Assembly (NCBI RefSeq): GCF_004363075.1
Contig: NZ_SNYN01000007.1
Coordinates: 62,001 to 126,000, forward strand
DNA length: 64,000 nt
Source: Actinorugispora endophytica
GTDB taxonomy: Bacteria > Actinomycetota > Actinomycetes > Streptosporangiales > Streptosporangiaceae
Direction: 5' to 3'
The position numbers were made by a program, and so were the translations under genes. The first letter of the stretch is position 1, and each line of letters begins with the position of its first letter. The notes under the pieces were generated by a model. It saw nothing but the letters and a program-made list of their open reading frames with translations. It was not told the origin of the DNA and made no database searches. Shown in pieces: positions 9,278-17,824 of this stretch.

Positions 9278-10459
9278 ATGACCGAGCAGAGCCGGTGGCC
9301 GACGGAACGGGCGGGACGGTCGACCGTTCTGGCCCAGTTCGGCCAGGCCCGGGCCGACCTGATGCAGTGGGCGTTGACCACCGGCGACGTGCTCGCCGAC
9401 GCGGTCGTCGCCGAGATGCACGAGATCGGGATGAAGCAGGCCAGGCCCGTGCTGGACAAGGGCGTCCGGGAGGGCCTGGCCTCCCTCGTCGATCCGCCTC
9501 CGGCGCTGGAGGCGCTGCTGCGGCAGACCGAGAGCGTGCCCGGCTACGTGGACGACTTCCTGCTCGACCAGGGCCCGACGCCGTTCTACACCTCGCCGCT
9601 GCCGGTGCACGTCATCGCGCTGAACACGGGTTCGCTGATCCGGGTCTACGGGTCGCCGTCGATCTCCACGGTGCTGACGACGACGGGCCGGCTGGTCGAC
9701 TCCGCGCAGCGGCGCATCCAGGAGACCGGGGCGTGGCTCACCCGGGTCATGCTGCCCGGCGGCCTCCGGGTCGGGCAGCCCGGCTACGTGGCGACCCTGG
9801 AGGTGCGGATGCTGCACGCGCACATGCGCAGACTCGCGCTGGACCGCGGCTACGACAGCTCGGCGCACGGCTGTCCGATCAACCAGGTCGATCTGGGGCG
9901 GACCTGGATGGACTTCACCCTGACCGCCTACACGGCCGAAGGGCTTCTCGGGTTCGGGCTGAGCAACCGCGAACTGGCCGACCTGTACCGCTACTGGTGG
10001 CACATCGCCCACCTGCTGGGGATCGACGCGCGCCTGGTCGAGGGGATCGCGGGCAACGAGGCCGCCGCGCGCCTCGACGCCGTGTTCCAGACCGTGACCG
10101 GACCGGTCACGGAGGACTCCGCCGTGCTGGCGGACGCGACGCTGGCGTCGGTGACCTCCGCGTTGAACCAGATGCTGAAGGCCCCGCGCGGACTGGCCCG
10201 GCCGGCGCTGAACGCGATCGCCCGCCGGATCCACGGCGACGGCATGTGCCAGGACCTCCGCATCCCTCCGGCCCCGGTCGCTGACGCGTGGCTGGGGCCG
10301 GTGCTGTCCGGGCTCGCGCTGGCGCGCGATCGTCGCCGCCGGGACCCGGGACGATGGCAGGCCGCGATCGACCGGAACCTGGCGGCCGCCCGCGACCTGC
10401 TGGCCCGGCCCGACCACCCGACGGCCTACCAGCGCGGCGCCACCGGATCCGACGACTGA
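9278..10459 (+). CDS. MpaB/latex-clearing-type oxygenase family protein (DUF2236-like)
   Basis: 393 residues from ATG 9278 with AGGGAGA upstream; the frame is open much further but that part overlaps the MFS gene. The sequence matches the MpaB/Lcp-related family of b-type-heme oxygenase-like proteins: GSPSISTVLTTTGRLVDSAQ, LHAHMRRLAL, VDLGRTWMDFT, and YRYWWHIAHLLGID. The family's key histidines are visible in LHAHMRR and YWWHIAHLLG. A reaction on a hydrophobic substrate is inferred. It ends the operon and is followed by a strong terminator. Confidence 0.75.
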   Translation: MTEQSRWPTERAGRSTVLAQFGQARADLMQWALTTGDVLADAVVAEMHEIGMKQARPVLDKGVREGLASLVDPPPALEALLRQTESVPGYVDDFLLDQGPTPFYTSPLPVHVIALNTGSLIRVYGSPSISTVLTTTGRLVDSAQRRIQETGAWLTRVMLPGGLRVGQPGYVATLEVRMLHAHMRRLALDRGYDSSAHGCPINQVDLGRTWMDFTLTAYTAEGLLGFGLSNRELADLYRYWWHIAHLLGIDARLVEGIAGNEAAARLDAVFQTVTGPVTEDSAVLADATLASVTSALNQMLKAPRGLARPALNAIARRIHGDGMCQDLRIPPAPVADAWLGPVLSGLALARDRRRRDPGRWQAAIDRNLAAARDLLARPDHPTAYQRGATGSDD

Positions 10460-10615
10460 GGGACCGGAACCACGCCCGCGAACCCCCTCGGTCCAGCGCC
10501 GGGCCGGGCCGGACGATCCCCGGTGCGACGGTCCTGCGAGAACCGCACGCCCTGCGGTCCGCGCGCGGGCGTGCGGAGAGGCCGGCCGCCCCGACAATGC
10601 CCGTTCCGCGAGAGC

Positions 10616-10690
10616 CCTGCCCGGTGATCTTGACGTTATCGTTCCAAAACCCGCGTTTTTGGAACGATAACGTCAAGATCACCGGGCAGG
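10616..10690. terminator. 34-bp-arm perfect hairpin terminator
   Basis: Arms 10616-10649 and 10657-10690 are perfectly complementary over 34 bp with a 7-base loop. The stem contains TGATCTTGACG and its complement CGTCAAGATCA. It lies between the convergent MpaB and HxlR genes, so it can end transcription both ways. It belongs to the GATC-TTGAC hairpin family also seen at 27579 and 52013. Confidence 0.85.
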
Positions 10691-10705
10691 ACCCCTGCGG
10701 GGGCC

Positions 10706-11086
10706 TCAGCCGCTATGGGCGACCGGCTCGGGATCGGCGTCGAGCGCGTCGAGCACCGCGTCGCCGTTCGCCACCGCCCACTCGGTCAGCACGTGGATCG
10801 GATCGATCAGCGTCGCCCCGAGCTGGGTGAGCTCGTACTCGACACGGGGCGGCGCCTCGGCGTAGGCGTGGCGGCGGGCGAGTCCGTGCGCCTCGAGTCG
10901 CCGGAGTGTCTGGGTGAGCATCTTGCGGGAGATGCCGCCGATCAGCTCGATCAGCTCGCCATGGCGCACCGGGCCCTTGCTGAGGCCGTAGAGCACGACC
11001 ACCGTCCACTTGTCGGCGATGAGTTCGACCGCCAGACGCGCCGGACAGTCGGCCAGAAAGGGATCACCGGAACCGAAACCGCTCAT
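10706..11086 (-). CDS. HxlR-family transcriptional regulator
   Basis: 126 residues. It has the HxlR winged-helix pattern: CPARLAVELIADKWTVVVLY, then LIGGISRKMLTQTLRRLEAHGL. The cysteine at the start of the domain (FLADCPARL), used for redox or quinone sensing in YodB-type members, is present. It diverges from an NADPH:quinone-oxidoreductase-like gene at 11168, a typical pairing in which the regulator represses the reductase until a quinone or electrophile appears. That link is inferred from family knowledge. Confidence 0.85.
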   Translation of the reverse strand: MSGFGSGDPFLADCPARLAVELIADKWTVVVLYGLSKGPVRHGELIELIGGISRKMLTQTLRRLEAHGLARRHAYAEAPPRVEYELTQLGATLIDPIHVLTEWAVANGDAVLDALDADPEPVAHSG

Positions 11087-11105
11087 GGCGCCAAAGGTAC
11101 CTGCC

Positions 11106-11122
11106 GGTTCCTATCGGAAACC
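11106..11122. promoter_or_regulatory. Imperfect palindrome between HxlR and oxidoreductase genes
   Basis: GGTTCC-TATC-GGAAACC lies in the 81-bp divergent region. It is nearly symmetrical and in the right place for an HxlR operator. The assignment is by position only. Confidence 0.3.
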
Positions 11123-11167
11123 TAGCCTGGGTTCTCTCCCCTCCCCCTCAAGGAATCCAGGAGAGTC

Positions 11168-12097
11168 ATGCGCGTCATCACCCAGCAGACGTTCGGCGGT
11201 CCCGAGGTTCTCACCATCGTGGACGTGCCCGAACCCCGGCCCCTCCCGACCGAGGTCCCCGTTCGCGTCAAGGCGATCGGGCTGAACCCGCTGGAGGCGC
11301 TCCTGCGCGCCGGCGAGTTCCCGCTGATCGGCCGGCCGCCGTTCGTTCTCGGCTGGGACATCAGCGGCGTGGTCGAGGAGGCGCCGCAGACATGGCGGTT
11401 CAGGCCCGGCGACGAGGTGTTCGGGATGCCGCTGTTCCCGCGGGCGGCGAGCGCGTACGCCGAGGTCGTGTCGGCGCCGGCGTTGCACCTGGCACGCAAG
11501 CCGGCGTCGCTCTCGCACGTCGAGGCGTCGGCGCTGCCGACCGTCGGGCTGACGGCGTGGCAGGGCCTCGTCGACCTCGGCGGCGTGACCGAGGGCGACC
11601 GCGTCCTGGTCCACGGTGGTGGTGGCGGGGTCGGCCACGTCGCGATCCAGATCGCGAAAGCGCTCGGCGCGCACGTGATCGCGACCGCCAGCGGGAGCAA
11701 GCGGAAGTTCGTCGAGGGGTTCGGCGCCGACGAGGTGATCGACTACACGGCGGTCGACTTCACCGAGGCGGTCCGCGACATCGACGTCGTACTCGACACG
11801 ATCGGCGGCGACACCGTCGAGCGGTCGCTCGAAGTGCTCCGCCCAGGCGGTCACCTGGTGACGGCGGTCGCTATGAGGGATTCGGTGCTCGCCGCCAAGT
11901 ACGAGGCGGCCGACATCCGTTTCAGCGGCATCGCGGTCGACCCTGATCCGGTCGCTCTGCGAGGTCTCGTCGACCTCGTCGAACAGGGCAGGCTCCGGGT
12001 CCATGTGCAGGAGACGTTCCCGTTCGAACGCGTCGCCGACGCGCACCGGCTACTCGACGACGGTCATCTCCAGGGCAAGCTCGTCCTCACCGTCTGA
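11168..12097 (+). CDS. Quinone-oxidoreductase-like MDR family enzyme
   Basis: 309 residues from ATG 11168 behind AGGAGAG. N-terminal GroES-like part (VKAIGLNPLEALLRAGEFPL, then GWDISGVVEE) and a Rossmann part with HGGGGGVGHVAIQIAKALG near residue 150. No structural zinc cysteines are seen, which fits the zinc-free quinone oxidoreductase branch that uses NADPH. C-terminal DDGHLQGKLVLTV is the family's usual end. It is divergent from the HxlR regulator. Codon choice is slightly less GC-rich than neighbours. Confidence 0.85.
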   Translation: MRVITQQTFGGPEVLTIVDVPEPRPLPTEVPVRVKAIGLNPLEALLRAGEFPLIGRPPFVLGWDISGVVEEAPQTWRFRPGDEVFGMPLFPRAASAYAEVVSAPALHLARKPASLSHVEASALPTVGLTAWQGLVDLGGVTEGDRVLVHGGGGGVGHVAIQIAKALGAHVIATASGSKRKFVEGFGADEVIDYTAVDFTEAVRDIDVVLDTIGGDTVERSLEVLRPGGHLVTAVAMRDSVLAAKYEAADIRFSGIAVDPDPVALRGLVDLVEQGRLRVHVQETFPFERVADAHRLLDDGHLQGKLVLTV

Positions 12098-12104
12098 TCC
12101 CGTC

Positions 12105-12132
12105 ATGGGGTCTCACGTGAGTGAGGCCCCAT
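12105..12132 (+). terminator. Hairpin after the oxidoreductase gene
   Basis: ATGGGG at 12105 pairs with CCCCAT ending at 12132, with further partial pairing (TCTCAC with GTGAG) inside. It begins 8 bases after the stop of the gene at 11168. Confidence 0.55.
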
Positions 12133-12334
12133 TGATGAACGGCTGCTGACTCCCCGCCTGTGGCGCCCCGGCAAGAGTTGATGACCTGCGCTCTCATCTG
12201 CTACCGCTGCTTCGCCAAAGTTCGACCGTCGGGTCCGCGTAGCCGACACTCTTGATGACGCTACGACCCCGACATCCCATCATGAACCAACAGACCTTGG
12301 CGTTAACGCCCTTGAATGTCCGTTTCGAGGACAC

Positions 12335-12572
12335 TAGGGAACCTCCGGAGCGGGGGTGGTCCTTGTACCGCCCCCCGGAATGATCATGGGCTTTCCGCCC
12401 TTCCCGGCCCCGAAACGGGCAGAAAGCCCAAGACCGTTAACGGAACCCTCACGCAACGGACATCATGGGCGCGGCCCCGACCCTCACCCGCCGTCGCTGC
12501 CCGCCGTAACAGGTCCCGAGTAGACCCTGCTCCGACAGAGCCCGAATCACCCCCACCCCGGGGACTCTCTAG
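12335..12572. repeat. MITE-like element, copy B
   Basis: Left end TAGGGAACCTCCGGAGCGGG, right end GGGGACTCTCTAG; TA/CTAG at both boundaries. The core holds GGGCTTTCCGCCC and GGGCAGAAAGCCC. The right part (aaccctcacgc…ggacatcatgggc) matches copy D and the reverse of copy F. Directly to its right, CGTCAAGATCATCGGG is half of the GATC-TTGAC hairpin seen complete at 10616. Confidence 0.75.
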
Positions 12573-12748
12573 CGTCAAGATCATCGGGTAGGACCCCTGT
12601 GGGAACCACGAACCGCCCCTTCCACACCGTCCTGGCCCGGTCCAGGGCGGTGGTGGTCGAATCTCCGATAAACCCGGCGCGAAACAGATCGACACGCCCG
12701 ACAACGCGCACTCGGGGCAGGCCATCACACCTGACTCCGACACACGCC

Positions 12749-13126
12749 TCAGCCAGGCCATCCAGCCGGTCGGATCGGCCTTATTTCCAGAATCCCCCAC
12801 TTGTCGCGAAAAAGGCTTGCATTCTTTCCCTGGACTCTTTCAACATCCACCCCCTCGGCAATCACATACCCCTTCCCATCCCCCCACGAGACGGGATATT
12901 TTCTAAGCAGGCCACCAGAACCACCCCAGGGAGACGGAACATCCACCACAAGTTCCTTCAGCGCTTGGGAAATAAAGAATTCGGAAACCCCGAAAAAGGC
13001 AACCCTGATTGATTCATCATACCCTCCCCATTCCGCATAGGAACTCAGAAGAAGAGCATGACGTCTGGGCGTATAGTAGCTGACCGTAAATTTTCGACCC
13101 GAGAAATCCAGGTTTTCAGGTCTCAT
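12749..13126 (-). CDS. Unknown protein in AT-rich island
   Basis: 125 residues from ATG 13126; a GTG two codons earlier is an alternative. The ATG overlaps the stop of the frame upstream (ATGA arrangement), suggesting coupling. Composition differs sharply from the surrounding genes: many A/T-ending codons and aromatic residues (YYTPRRHALLLSSYAEWGGY). No motif is recognised. The size, base composition and cassette-like surroundings recall immunity proteins of polymorphic toxins, but this is only inference. Confidence 0.5.
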   Translation of the reverse strand: MRPENLDFSGRKFTVSYYTPRRHALLLSSYAEWGGYDESIRVAFFGVSEFFISQALKELVVDVPSPWGGSGGLLRKYPVSWGDGKGYVIAEGVDVERVQGKNASLFRDKWGILEIRPIRPAGWPG

Positions 13127-13517
13127 AATCACTCACCAGCACATCGGACAACCCATCCCGGGAGAGCGCCTCCTCAAACGTCTCGCCAGGGGAAAGTGAC
13201 TTTCTCCTCATGCTCAAACCGAGTACGAAACCACTGAAATTCCCACTCTCCAAAGAAAACCCCCTTTTTTCTGTCGGGGAGCTGTCGGCCAACTGTGGAA
13301 ACTTGGCCGACAGCTCCCCGACAGAGGCCCTGCCGACCCGCAGGCCGCTCAACCAGTCCGTGGACATCAAGGCGACGCCGACACCATTGAAGAAAAGAAT
13401 CTCGCGCTTCCCGGAGGCGGGCTGCACTCCAACGATGATCATGATCGAGAAAGATGCGTTCCACGCCCTCAGGCGAAACTTCCAACTCTTGTCGAAGCAA
13501 GCGGAACTTTCTTCCAA
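13116..13517 (-). CDS. Unknown ORF interrupted by a 22-bp-arm hairpin
   Basis: 133 residues if started at 13517. It precedes and overlaps the gene at 12749. Residues about 65-82 are encoded by a perfect inverted repeat at 13272-13325, so part of the protein is the translation of a hairpin. The frame is open and its composition matches the AT-rich island. It could be a real small protein with an inserted hairpin or a decaying gene. No family recognised. Confidence 0.35.
   Translation of the reverse strand: MEESSACFDKSWKFRLRAWNASFSIMIIVGVQPASGKREILFFNGVGVALMSTDWLSGLRVGRASVGELSAKFPQLADSSPTEKRGFSLESGNFSGFVLGLSMRRKSLSPGETFEEALSRDGLSDVLVSDYET
13272..13325. repeat. Perfect inverted repeat, 22-bp arms
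   Basis: CTGTCGGGGAGCTGTCGGCC-AA at 13272-13293 is perfectly complementary to 13304-13325, with a 10-base loop. It lies inside the open frame 13116-13517. No T-run follows on the minus strand, so a simple terminator role for that strand is doubtful. Confidence 0.8.
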
Positions 13518-13733
13518 ATTCCCTACAATCCAGAGAATTCAACCTTACCGAAAAAGCCTTAGTTGATCTGGGAACGTACTACCAACCGCCCCACTGTCGA
13601 ATCCCTTTGACTCCCCTTCGACAAAGGAACCTCCTTACAATTACCAAGCCAAGAGCCGGGCTGCAGTGGCGAATTTGTCGAGTTCGAGTTAAACGTGTTG
13701 ACAGTGTCCTGATTGAAAAACTTGGCGGCGACC

Positions 13734-13755
13734 AAAATCAGTGAAGGCTGATTTT
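13734..13755. terminator. Short A/T-rich hairpin
   Basis: AAAATCAG and CTGATTTT pair around TGAAGG in the gap between two minus-strand island genes. It lies 66 bases after the stop of the gene ending at 13821 in the direction of transcription and ends in a T-rich stretch, so it could be its terminator. Confidence 0.45.
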
Positions 13756-13820
13756 GTATTGATTCCGAACGCGGTCATCCCCGACAGTGCACTACGGGCT
13801 TTTCACCCTGCTTCGAACAG

Positions 13821-14273
13821 TTACGGGATACCCAGCGCAGCAAGTTTGGCAAGTGCCCGATCGTGAGAGTCCGCATTGGCGGGGTTCAGAACCAGCAATC
13901 GCGATAAAGTTCTCATCCCTTCACTCTTCAGAAGATGAAAAAATTCTTCCTCCTTGACAGAAGAAGCAGAAATCACTCCACCTCGCAATGATTTGACCTC
14001 GAATTTCAGCCACCCCCTCTCTTTTCGTACAAGCGTCACCGAAATCGGCTGGTCAGGGAAATCCATACTCCCCTCCCCCTTGAACCCGACAGCCATATCA
14101 ACAAGGCCCCACCAGATAAACTCCACATCATCCCAGAGGTTTTTGTCAAGTACCACCTTTCCCTCTAGGACAAGTTCAACAGCGCCTTCCAGATACGCCT
14201 TTTTTTCCTTCTCTGCCTCCACGGAGAAAATATCGACAAAATCACCCTTCCCCGTAAGAATATAGGTTGACAT
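13821..14273 (-). CDS. Unknown, immunity-like protein in AT-rich island
   Basis: 150 residues from ATG 14273, preferred because AAGAGGG lies about 7 bases upstream; an in-frame start at 14315 would add 14 residues. The protein alternates beta-like and acidic stretches (VELVLEGKVVLDKNLWDDVE; WLKFEVKSLRGG) and lacks any signal or membrane segment. Base composition is far less GC-rich than neighbours, a sign of transfer. No family is recognised; a cytoplasmic immunity function is only a guess from its look and its island. Confidence 0.55.
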   Translation of the reverse strand: MSTYILTGKGDFVDIFSVEAEKEKKAYLEGAVELVLEGKVVLDKNLWDDVEFIWWGLVDMAVGFKGEGSMDFPDQPISVTLVRKERGWLKFEVKSLRGGVISASSVKEEEFFHLLKSEGMRTLSRLLVLNPANADSHDRALAKLAALGIP

Positions 14274-14425
14274 CTTCGACCCTCTTACCACCTTTGCCTC
14301 CAAGGCAGGCTCCACCGCGAAAGCACGAACGGTTTCGGAGCCTCATATACGCGTGCACGTACGGCTCCCGGCCCCGCCAGGTCCGCACGGAAGGCCGGGG
14401 GTCCGAGTGCCTCCGAGCGCACACA

Positions 14426-14466
14426 GGCGAAAGGACCGCTTCCGAGAGGGAAGCGGTCCTTTCGCC
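14426..14466. terminator. Perfect 18-bp-arm hairpin
   Basis: GGCGAAAGGACCGCTTCC pairs perfectly with 14449-14466 around GAGAG. It lies upstream of the island gene at 13821 and downstream of the minus-strand membrane gene at 14635, for which it is the likely terminator. Confidence 0.75.
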
Positions 14467-14634
14467 GCAGGCTTCCCTGCTGCGTCCGGGCGCAGGTGTC
14501 CGTCACCGACGCCGTTCCTGCGGGCGGCCCGGGTCGCGCCGCGCGAACGGCGGACGCCATCAGCAGGTCCTGCCGTGAACCGGGCCGCGCACCGTTGCCG
14601 ACGAGTCCGGCGAAACGCCCGACAGGCCCCGGCG

Positions 14635-15078
14635 TCAACTGCCGTACGACGTCACCATCAGCGCCATCACCGCCACCAGGCACACCGTGAGCAGGAAACC
14701 GACGATCCAGGCCGTCGCGAGCCGGTCGGGCTTGACCATGGTTCCGGGGTTCTGCTGCCGGGCGATGTAGTCCTTGACCACCCGGCCCCGGATCGGGAAG
14801 AGGGCGACCGGGATGGAGGCGATCGTGACGCTGTACAGGAACAGGATCGTCGGCGCCGGTTCGGGCCGGAGCAGGTTCACCGCCAGGACGACGGAGAGGA
14901 TCACGGGGGTCAGGACGTAGAACGCCCGTCTCCCTCTCCTCCACTGCTGATCCATCGTGCTCCGCAGTTCGTCCGGGACCTTCAACCCGATGGGCAGCGC
15001 CAGCACGCCGGCCATGAAGAACACCGTCGCCGCGACCGCGATCAGCCACCAACCGGACTCGGGAATCGAAAACAGCAT
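14635..15078 (-). CDS. Four-helix membrane protein of unknown function
   Basis: 147 residues from ATG 15078. Four hydrophobic helices are visible at about 8-28 (GWWLIAVAATVFFMAGVLAL), 52-68, 74-94 and 120-143, with basic loops between (RRGRRAF; RGRVVKDYIARQ). This resembles small uncharacterised DUF-type integral membrane proteins of actinobacteria. It is probably a single-gene unit ended by the hairpin at 14426. Confidence 0.65.
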   Translation of the reverse strand: MLFSIPESGWWLIAVAATVFFMAGVLALPIGLKVPDELRSTMDQQWRRGRRAFYVLTPVILSVVLAVNLLRPEPAPTILFLYSVTIASIPVALFPIRGRVVKDYIARQQNPGTMVKPDRLATAWIVGFLLTVCLVAVMALMVTSYGS

Positions 15079-15248
15079 ATTCCTCGTCTTTCACCTCTGG
15101 AGCAGGTGATCACCCTAGCCGGACCAACGGACAGACCGGCCCGGCCCTCCGTCCGGAGTTCCCCACTTTCCGCGGAAGAGGCTCCCGCCTTCTGCACAGG
15201 CCATTCCGACATCAACCTCCCGGGCAGTGGCGTCCCCTTCCCGTGCGC

Positions 15249-15500
15249 CTATGGGACTGGGGAGTCGCCAAGCGCCCATCGGAGGAATCCCGAGACGACG
15301 CGGCCCCACCGCGACTCCCCTGAAAACCCGGGAAAGGGCTCGTTCGGAGTGGCGAGCGGTACCGCGTCCGGCCCACCAGCACACCCTTCCGCTTCGACCG
15401 CCAGGCGGCGGCCCGCGATTCTCCCATCGGCCGCCACCAGCACCAAAAGGCTCCAGAGCCGCCTGTGGCGGAAAAACAGATCATCCACTTTGGGGAGCAC
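15249..15500 (-). CDS. Possible small protein, unsupported by homology
   Basis: 83 residues from GTG 15500. The frame has coherent hydrophobic character (LWSLLVLVAADGRIAGRRLA) but no clear ribosome site. The 600-base stretch from 15079 to 15685 otherwise shows only overlapping fragmentary frames, so this could be a remnant. Confidence 0.25.
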   Translation of the reverse strand: MLPKVDDLFFRHRRLWSLLVLVAADGRIAGRRLAVEAEGCAGGPDAVPLATPNEPFPGFSGESRWGRVVSGFLRWALGDSPVP

Positions 15501-15772
15501 AACCCGACTGGAAGGGAGTAGCTTCGGCTACTGGAAATCCCCGGAAACCGGACCGGAGTCCACGGTTCTCAGACATTCCCGGGGAACACGGCTCCGCCCG
15601 TAACCCCGTTGTCCCCCAACGACTCAGCGGGTTTCGGAACCAAGCACGATGCTCCTTCCGAGACGGCTTCTTCCACCGCCCTCCGGTGGCCGTCAGGGTC
15701 GTTATCGGAGGGGCGGCCTCGCTCTCCTCCGCCGGTGAACCCGGACGTCCCCCGATCTTCCAGGAGCCCCCC

Positions 15773-17398
15773 ATCCTTCATCACTACAACTCCCCGCCGA
15801 ACTGGCCGACTCCGCCCGAGGGCTGGACTCCGCCGCCGGACTGGCGCCCCGATCCCGCGTGGGGGCCCGCGCCCCCGGGATGGCGGTTCTGGCTCCCCGC
15901 CGGACCGGACCGGGCCCCGTACCCGGCCCCCGCCGACACCACCGGGCCGGGCCGCTTCCACCCCCCGCACCAGCCCCTCCCCGGCAACGGCTCCGCTCCC
16001 CACCCCCCGCCGCCACCTGCGGCGGCCGCTCCCCCTCTCCCCGGCTCCGGGCATGTCGACACCGAGATCGGCCTGTTCGGCGCGCGCGGCAGAGCCAAGG
16101 AGCTGGCCCGTGAGGTGAACCGGCTCTCCGACGAGAACGCCCGGCTGCACGCGGACCTGGACCGGCTCGGCGGACTGGAGGTGGTCGAACTGGAGCAGCG
16201 CAAGCAGCGCCTGACCGAGGAGATCGAGTCCGCACGCACGGCGCGGGAGTCCGAGCGGCAGCGCGCGCACGCCGAACACCAGGCCCGGAAGGCCAGGGAG
16301 ACCACCGAACTCGACGCGGTGACCGCTCGGCTCGCCGTGCTCCAGCAGCGGGTCGTCGTCACTGAGGACCTGCTGATCCTGCAGGAGGCGGGCGTCTACG
16401 AGTACACCCACCCCCTCGACGACTCGGTGGCCTACAAGGCCGAACTCGCCAAGCTCAGGGACCGGGCCAAGGCGATGACCCGTAAGGACGGCGGTGCGGT
16501 CCAGGCCACCACCTCGTTCACGATGAACGGCTCCGCCGCCCAGGGCCGCACGATGGTCGGGGAGTTCTCCAAACTGCTGCTGCGCGCCTACAACAACGAG
16601 GCCGACAACCTCGTGCGCGGCATGAAGCCGTACAAGCTCGACACCGCCAAGGACCGTTTGGACAAGTCGCGCGCCACGATCGAGAAGCTCGGACGGTCCA
16701 TGGACATCCGGATCTCCGCCCAGTACCACCGGCTCCGGGTGAGGGAACTCGAACTGACCGCCGACCACCTCAACAAGGTCGCCGAGGAGAAGGAGCGCGA
16801 CCGCGAGGAGAAGGCCCGGCTGCGCGAGGAGAAGCAGGCGCAGGCCGAACTCGAACGGGAGAAGGCGCGCCTGGACAAGGAGCGGCGCCACTACGAGAAC
16901 GCGCTCGCCGCCCTGCGCGCCAAGGGCGACGTCGAGGGCGCCTCCCGCATGGAGACCCAACTCGACGACATCGCCCAGGCCATCGACAACGTCGACTACC
17001 GGGCCGCCAACGTCCGCGCCGGATACGTGTACGTCATCTCCAACCTCGGCTCCTTCGGCGAGCAGGTGGTCAAGGTCGGCATGACCCGCCGCCTGGAGCC
17101 GATGGACCGCGTGCGCGAGCTCAGCGACGCCTCGGTGCCCTTCAACTTCGACGTGCACGCCATCCACTTCTCCGACGACGCCGTCGGTGTCGAGGCCGAG
17201 ATGCACCGGCGCCTGGCCGACAAGCGCGTCAACCGGGTCAACCACCGCCGCGAGTTCTTCCACGCCACCCCCGCCGAAGTCCGCGAACTCCTCGCCGGCG
17301 TCGCCGGGGACCTCCTGGAGTACAACGAGACCCCCGAGGCCCTGGAATACCGCCAGAGCCGCAACGAGACCGAATCCGGCACCGCGACAACCGAATAG
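15773..17398 (+). CDS. DUF4041 / GIY-YIG (T5orf172-type) coiled-coil protein
   Basis: About 541 residues. A proline/tryptophan-rich N-terminus (PPNWPTPPEGWTPPPDW) is followed by the DUF4041 region with long coiled coils (ELAREVNRLSDENARLHADL; EKERDREEKARLREEKQAQA) and a C-terminal T5orf172 domain of the GIY-YIG nuclease superfamily (GYVYVISNLGSFGEQVVKVG, then EFFHATPAEVREL). This combination is common in phage- and defence-related proteins. Start is unsettled: AGGAG at 15762 precedes an ATC codon at 15773 and no ATG, GTG, TTG or CTG follows before conserved sequence; the nearest canonical in-frame start is GTG 15686. It is probably cytoplasmic and DNA-binding. Confidence 0.75.
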   Translation: MLHHYNSPPNWPTPPEGWTPPPDWRPDPAWGPAPPGWRFWLPAGPDRAPYPAPADTTGPGRFHPPHQPLPGNGSAPHPPPPPAAAAPPLPGSGHVDTEIGLFGARGRAKELAREVNRLSDENARLHADLDRLGGLEVVELEQRKQRLTEEIESARTARESERQRAHAEHQARKARETTELDAVTARLAVLQQRVVVTEDLLILQEAGVYEYTHPLDDSVAYKAELAKLRDRAKAMTRKDGGAVQATTSFTMNGSAAQGRTMVGEFSKLLLRAYNNEADNLVRGMKPYKLDTAKDRLDKSRATIEKLGRSMDIRISAQYHRLRVRELELTADHLNKVAEEKERDREEKARLREEKQAQAELEREKARLDKERRHYENALAALRAKGDVEGASRMETQLDDIAQAIDNVDYRAANVRAGYVYVISNLGSFGEQVVKVGMTRRLEPMDRVRELSDASVPFNFDVHAIHFSDDAVGVEAEMHRRLADKRVNRVNHRREFFHATPAEVRELLAGVAGDLLEYNETPEALEYRQSRNETESGTATTE

Positions 17399-17544
17399 CG
17401 GCGCGTCCACTCACGGGCACGGTTCCGCGTCGCGTCGCGGACGGTCCGGTATCCCGTTTCGGCGAAAGGGCCGAGGGGTGCCGTACGCTCGGCACGGGTA
17501 TCGGGTGGTTTCCCGTTGCCGGCCGTCGCGAGGGGGCGAGAGAC

Positions 17545-17730
17545 GTGAAGAGGTTCCTGCTGGTCGGGATCGTGTTCCACGGCGTGCTGGCCGTCGTCTG
17601 CGTGGCGATGGTGCGGGCCGGTCATCCGAGCGGCGAGGGGGTCGTGTGGGTCACCGCGTTCGGGTTCCTCGTGTTCTGCGTTCACGTGCTGCGGGAGTTC
17701 CTGCGCCGACGCGCCGCCTCCCGGTCATGA
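17545..17730 (+). CDS. Small two-helix membrane protein
   Basis: 61 residues from GTG 17545 with a GGGGGCGAGAG purine run upstream. Two hydrophobic segments (FLLVGIVFHGVLAVVCVAM and VVWVTAFGFLVFCVHVL) are followed by a basic tail (RRRAASRS), so both ends are probably inside. No family recognised. Confidence 0.5.
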   Translation: MKRFLLVGIVFHGVLAVVCVAMVRAGHPSGEGVVWVTAFGFLVFCVHVLREFLRRRAASRS

Positions 17731-17824
17731 CCGGGGGCGGGCCGGGCCGTAGCGGGCCGTAGCGGGAACCACCCGCCGCCGGCGCCCTCCGCTCCTCCCT
17801 GCTCGCGCGCGGGCCGGCCCCCGT

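Noticed and set aside
12180..12250. Possible transposase C-terminal remnant (TCALICYRCFAK on the plus strand)
   Set aside because: Too short and I could not match it to a transposase family with confidence.
13698..13725. TTGACA as a promoter -35 box in the AT-rich island
   Set aside because: No suitable -10 at 16-18 bases downstream and no plus-strand gene follows.
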